Shown piece by piece: positions 12,286 to 14,520 of a DNA stretch of 14,520 nt. The notes under the pieces were generated by a model, which had not been told where the DNA came from, did not search any database, and saw only the letters and a list, made by a program, of their open reading frames with translations. Source of the DNA: an uncultured Ruminococcus sp. (GTDB lineage Bacteria > Bacillota > Clostridia > Oscillospirales > Acutalibacteraceae); assembly GCA_902797525.1 (NCBI GenBank), contig CADBSZ010000079.1:1-14520 (forward strand), written 5' to 3'. The position numbers were made by a program, and so were the translations under genes. Each line of letters opens with the position of its first letter. Positions within the stretch are counted from its first letter, which is position 1.

Positions 12286-14519
12286 GACTTTTGGTTGTTG
12301 ACGGCAACAGCATTGTCAACCGTGCGTTCTACGGAATCCGTCCTTTGACCAACAAGGAAGGGCAGTTCACCCACGCAATCTACGGCTTTTTGACTATGCT
12401 GCGCAAAATTGAAAAGGCGGAAACGCCCGACGCGGTCGCCATCGCGTTCGACCTCAAGGCACCCACCTTCCGCCACAAGGCATACAGCGGCTACAAAGCA
12501 ACCCGAAAGGGCATGCCGCCGGAGCTGGCAAGCCAAATGCCGCCGCTGAAGGAGCTGCTCGGACTGCTGGGCTACAAGCTCGTCACCTGTGAGGGCTATG
12601 AAGCCGACGACATCCTCGGCACGCTGTCCCTTGCCTGTGAAAACAGCGGCAACGAGTGCGTTATCGCCACAGGAGACCGCGACAGCCTGCAGCTGGTGTC
12701 CGACAAAACGCAGGTGCACCTGTGCACCAACCGCGACGACATTCTTTACACGCCCGAAAAAATCAGGGAGGACTACGGCGTAACGCCTGCCGAGCTGATT
12801 GAAATGAAGGCGATTCAGGGCGACTCCTCCGACAACATTCCCGGTGTGGCAGGCATCGGCCCCAAGGGCGCCGGCGATTTGATTCAGCGCTACCACACCG
12901 TGCAGTATATTTACGACAACATCGACGCGCTCGACATCAAGGACGGCGTGCGCAAAAAGCTGATGGCTTCTAAGGACAACGCGTTTTTGAGCCGCATGCT
13001 CGGCGAAATCTGCCGCACCGCGCCGGTGGATACCGACATTTCGCATTATAAAGTTGACATTCAGGACAGAGCCGCCTGTGCGCGATATATGGCACGGCTT
13101 GAATTATTTTCTTTAATCGAAAAATACGACCTTGAAGCAGCGCCTGTTGCCGCCGAAGCAACCGAAAAAGCGGCTGTTTTCACAGTGGTACATGAGGATA
13201 ATATTCCTTTAGAGAATAATAAACTCTACCTTTCATTTGATATTTCCGATAAAGAATTAAAATCCTTTGCCGTCATGCAAAACGGAAAGGTGACGGTTTC
13301 CGGTAACGAAGCGCAGTTTCGCGCGATTCTTGCCGGCGGTTACGAGGTGTTCACGCGCAGCAGCAAGGCGCTGTTCGCCTATGCCGACCGCGGCGGCTTT
13401 GACCTCACCTGCAAGCTGTTTGACGTAGAGCTGGCGGCATATTTGCTCGAGCCGTCGTCAAAGGATTACACCGACGAAAACCTCTGCGCGGCGAATCAAA
13501 TCGAGCTGCCCACCGCGCAAAACGAGGAGGACAAGCCTTATCGCGCGCTGGCGGTGTATGACAGCCTCTGCGACAAGCTGCTCAACGAAATCAAGGCAAA
13601 CGAGCAGGAAAAGCTGCTCTACGACGTGGAAATTCCGCTGGCGAGGGTGCTCGCGAAGATGGAGAACATCGGCTTTGCGGTTGACCGTCAGGGAATCGCC
13701 GACTACGGCGCGAAGCTGTCGGCGCAGATTGCGCAGCTTGAAGCGGAAATCTATCAAAGTGCGGGCGGCGAGTTCAACATCAATTCGCCCAAGCAGCTCG
13801 GCAAGGTGCTGTTTGAGGATTTGGGACTGCCCGTCAAAAAGAAAACCAAAAGCGGCTACAGCACCAACGCCGAGGTGCTCGAAAGCCTGCGCTATCAGCA
13901 CCCTGTGGTAGACATGGTGCTGCAGTACCGCACGCTGGCAAAGCTCAACTCCACTTACTGCGAGGGCTTGCTCAAGGTGATTGCCGCCGACGGACGGATT
14001 CATTCCAATTTTAACCAAACCGAAACCCGAACCGGCAGAATCAGCTCCACCGAGCCGAATTTGCAGAACATTCCCGTGCGCACCGAGCTTGGCAGGGAAA
14101 TGCGCAAGTTCTTTTGCGCGCGCGAGGGCTGGGTGCTGGTGGACGCGGACTACTCGCAGATTGAGCTGCGCGTGCTCGCGCATATCGCCAACGACGCCAA
14201 TATGATTGAGGCTTTCAAAAACGGCGACGACATTCACGCCATCACCGCGTCGCAGGTGTTCAATCTGCCGCTCGACATGGTCACGCCTGCCATGCGCAGC
14301 CACGCCAAGGCGGTCAATTTCGGTATCGTCTACGGCATCGGCGCGTTTTCGCTCGGCAAGGATATCGGCGTCACCACCAGAGAAGCCAAAAAATATATCG
14401 ACAACTACCTCGCCCATTACAGCGGCGTGGAAAGCTATATGGAGCGCGTCGTCGAGCGCGCCAAAATCGACGGCTACGTGGAGACCATGTTCGGCAGACG
14501 GCGCTATCTGCCGGAACTG
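12282..14519 (+). CDS. polA: DNA polymerase I, N-terminal 746 residues (3' end outside window)
   Basis: This enzyme fills gaps and removes RNA primers in replication and repair. The frame stays open to the right edge; about 100 residues are missing, including motif C. Residues 1 to about 290 are the 5' nuclease (VVDGNSIVNRAFYG, EGYEADDILGTL, ATGDRDSLQLV, GDSSDNIPGVAGIGPKGAG). About 300-450 correspond to the 3'-5' exonuclease domain, but the DxE motif reads Asp320-Ile-Ser322, so proofreading is probably lost, as in Bacillus. The polymerase domain shows TETRTGRISSTEPNLQNIP, motif A DADYSQIELR (Asp623) and motif B with Arg672, Lys676, Phe680 and Tyr684 (KAVNFGIVYG). ATG 12282 overlaps the alr stop by ATGA; only a distant GGAAGTG (12264-12270) precedes it, which suits translational coupling. 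A more AT-rich stretch near 13170-13260 covers the linker. Confidence 0.96.
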   Translation, partial: MRLLVVDGNSIVNRAFYGIRPLTNKEGQFTHAIYGFLTMLRKIEKAETPDAVAIAFDLKAPTFRHKAYSGYKATRKGMPPELASQMPPLKELLGLLGYKLVTCEGYEADDILGTLSLACENSGNECVIATGDRDSLQLVSDKTQVHLCTNRDDILYTPEKIREDYGVTPAELIEMKAIQGDSSDNIPGVAGIGPKGAGDLIQRYHTVQYIYDNIDALDIKDGVRKKLMASKDNAFLSRMLGEICRTAPVDTDISHYKVDIQDRAACARYMARLELFSLIEKYDLEAAPVAAEATEKAAVFTVVHEDNIPLENNKLYLSFDISDKELKSFAVMQNGKVTVSGNEAQFRAILAGGYEVFTRSSKALFAYADRGGFDLTCKLFDVELAAYLLEPSSKDYTDENLCAANQIELPTAQNEEDKPYRALAVYDSLCDKLLNEIKANEQEKLLYDVEIPLARVLAKMENIGFAVDRQGIADYGAKLSAQIAQLEAEIYQSAGGEFNINSPKQLGKVLFEDLGLPVKKKTKSGYSTNAEVLESLRYQHPVVDMVLQYRTLAKLNSTYCEGLLKVIAADGRIHSNFNQTETRTGRISSTEPNLQNIPVRTELGREMRKFFCAREGWVLVDADYSQIELRVLAHIANDANMIEAFKNGDDIHAITASQVFNLPLDMVTPAMRSHAKAVNFGIVYGIGAFSLGKDIGVTTREAKKYIDNYLAHYSGVESYMERVVERAKIDGYVETMFGRRRYLPEL

Positions 14520-14520
14520 A

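Noticed and set aside
13458..14417. 319-codon minus-strand open frame opposite polA
   Set aside because: polA motifs on the plus strand are intact throughout; the antisense product is low in recognisable features and has no start signals.
14518..14520. TGA at the right edge as a polA stop
   Set aside because: It is out of the polA frame, whose last complete codon is CTG 14517-14519; the gene continues beyond the window.
1..14520. Mobile element, CRISPR array, RNA gene or defence island
   Set aside because: I looked for repeats with regular spacing, terminal inverted repeats, transposase or phage motifs and tRNA-like folds and saw none; gene content is housekeeping and envelope-related.

Overview
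The window looks like ordinary chromosome from a Clostridia-type Firmicute, most likely an Oscillospirales/Ruminococcaceae-like gut bacterium. This rests on an IreB-family regulator, the DUF4358 and CmpB-like families, textbook sigma-A promoters (TTGACA-17-TATAAT and close variants), strong AGGAGG ribosome sites, many short U-tailed intrinsic terminators and GC-rich third codon positions. No rRNA, tRNA, CRISPR array, insertion sequence, phage gene or attachment site was seen.

Layout, left to right. The 3' part of pheT (1-1407) ends at an intrinsic terminator. A near-consensus promoter then drives ireB and an unrecognised 100-aa protein (1541-2110). A divergent pair follows: a four-helix membrane protein on the minus strand (2220-2663) and TspO on the plus strand (2937-3410). 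A minus-strand operon of two lipoproteins, an SGNH/GDSL hydrolase and a DUF4358 protein (3467-4731), is read from a perfect consensus promoter. On the plus strand a Na+/phosphate cotransporter with a PhoU tail is followed after 7 bases by a BIG2-domain lipoprotein (4998-7653). A minus-strand group holds a PP2C phosphatase, a 67-aa protein and a CmpB-like membrane protein (7680-9179). Then come minus-strand putP (9333-10898) and, divergently, plus-strand alr overlapping polA (11107-14520). polA runs off the right edge.

How the genes may work together. Most units are independent: translation (pheT), phosphate and proline uptake (Na/Pi transporter, putP), D-alanine supply for the cell wall (alr) and DNA repair (polA). 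IreB and the PP2C phosphatase belong to families known to act on the same Ser/Thr kinase pathway controlling envelope stress and beta-lactam resistance, but no kinase is encoded here, so the link is inferred. Three predicted lipoproteins give the region an envelope flavour.

I found no convincing new multi-gene system. The most interesting points are local: a terminator hairpin whose 3' arm seems to serve as ribosome site for the CmpB-like gene; probable 5'-terminal mRNA hairpins on two transcripts; an SGNH hydrolase lacking the usual Asp of its DxxH motif; an uncharacterised C-terminal domain on the lipoprotein beside the phosphate transporter; and two small unrecognised proteins sitting in signalling-related transcription units.
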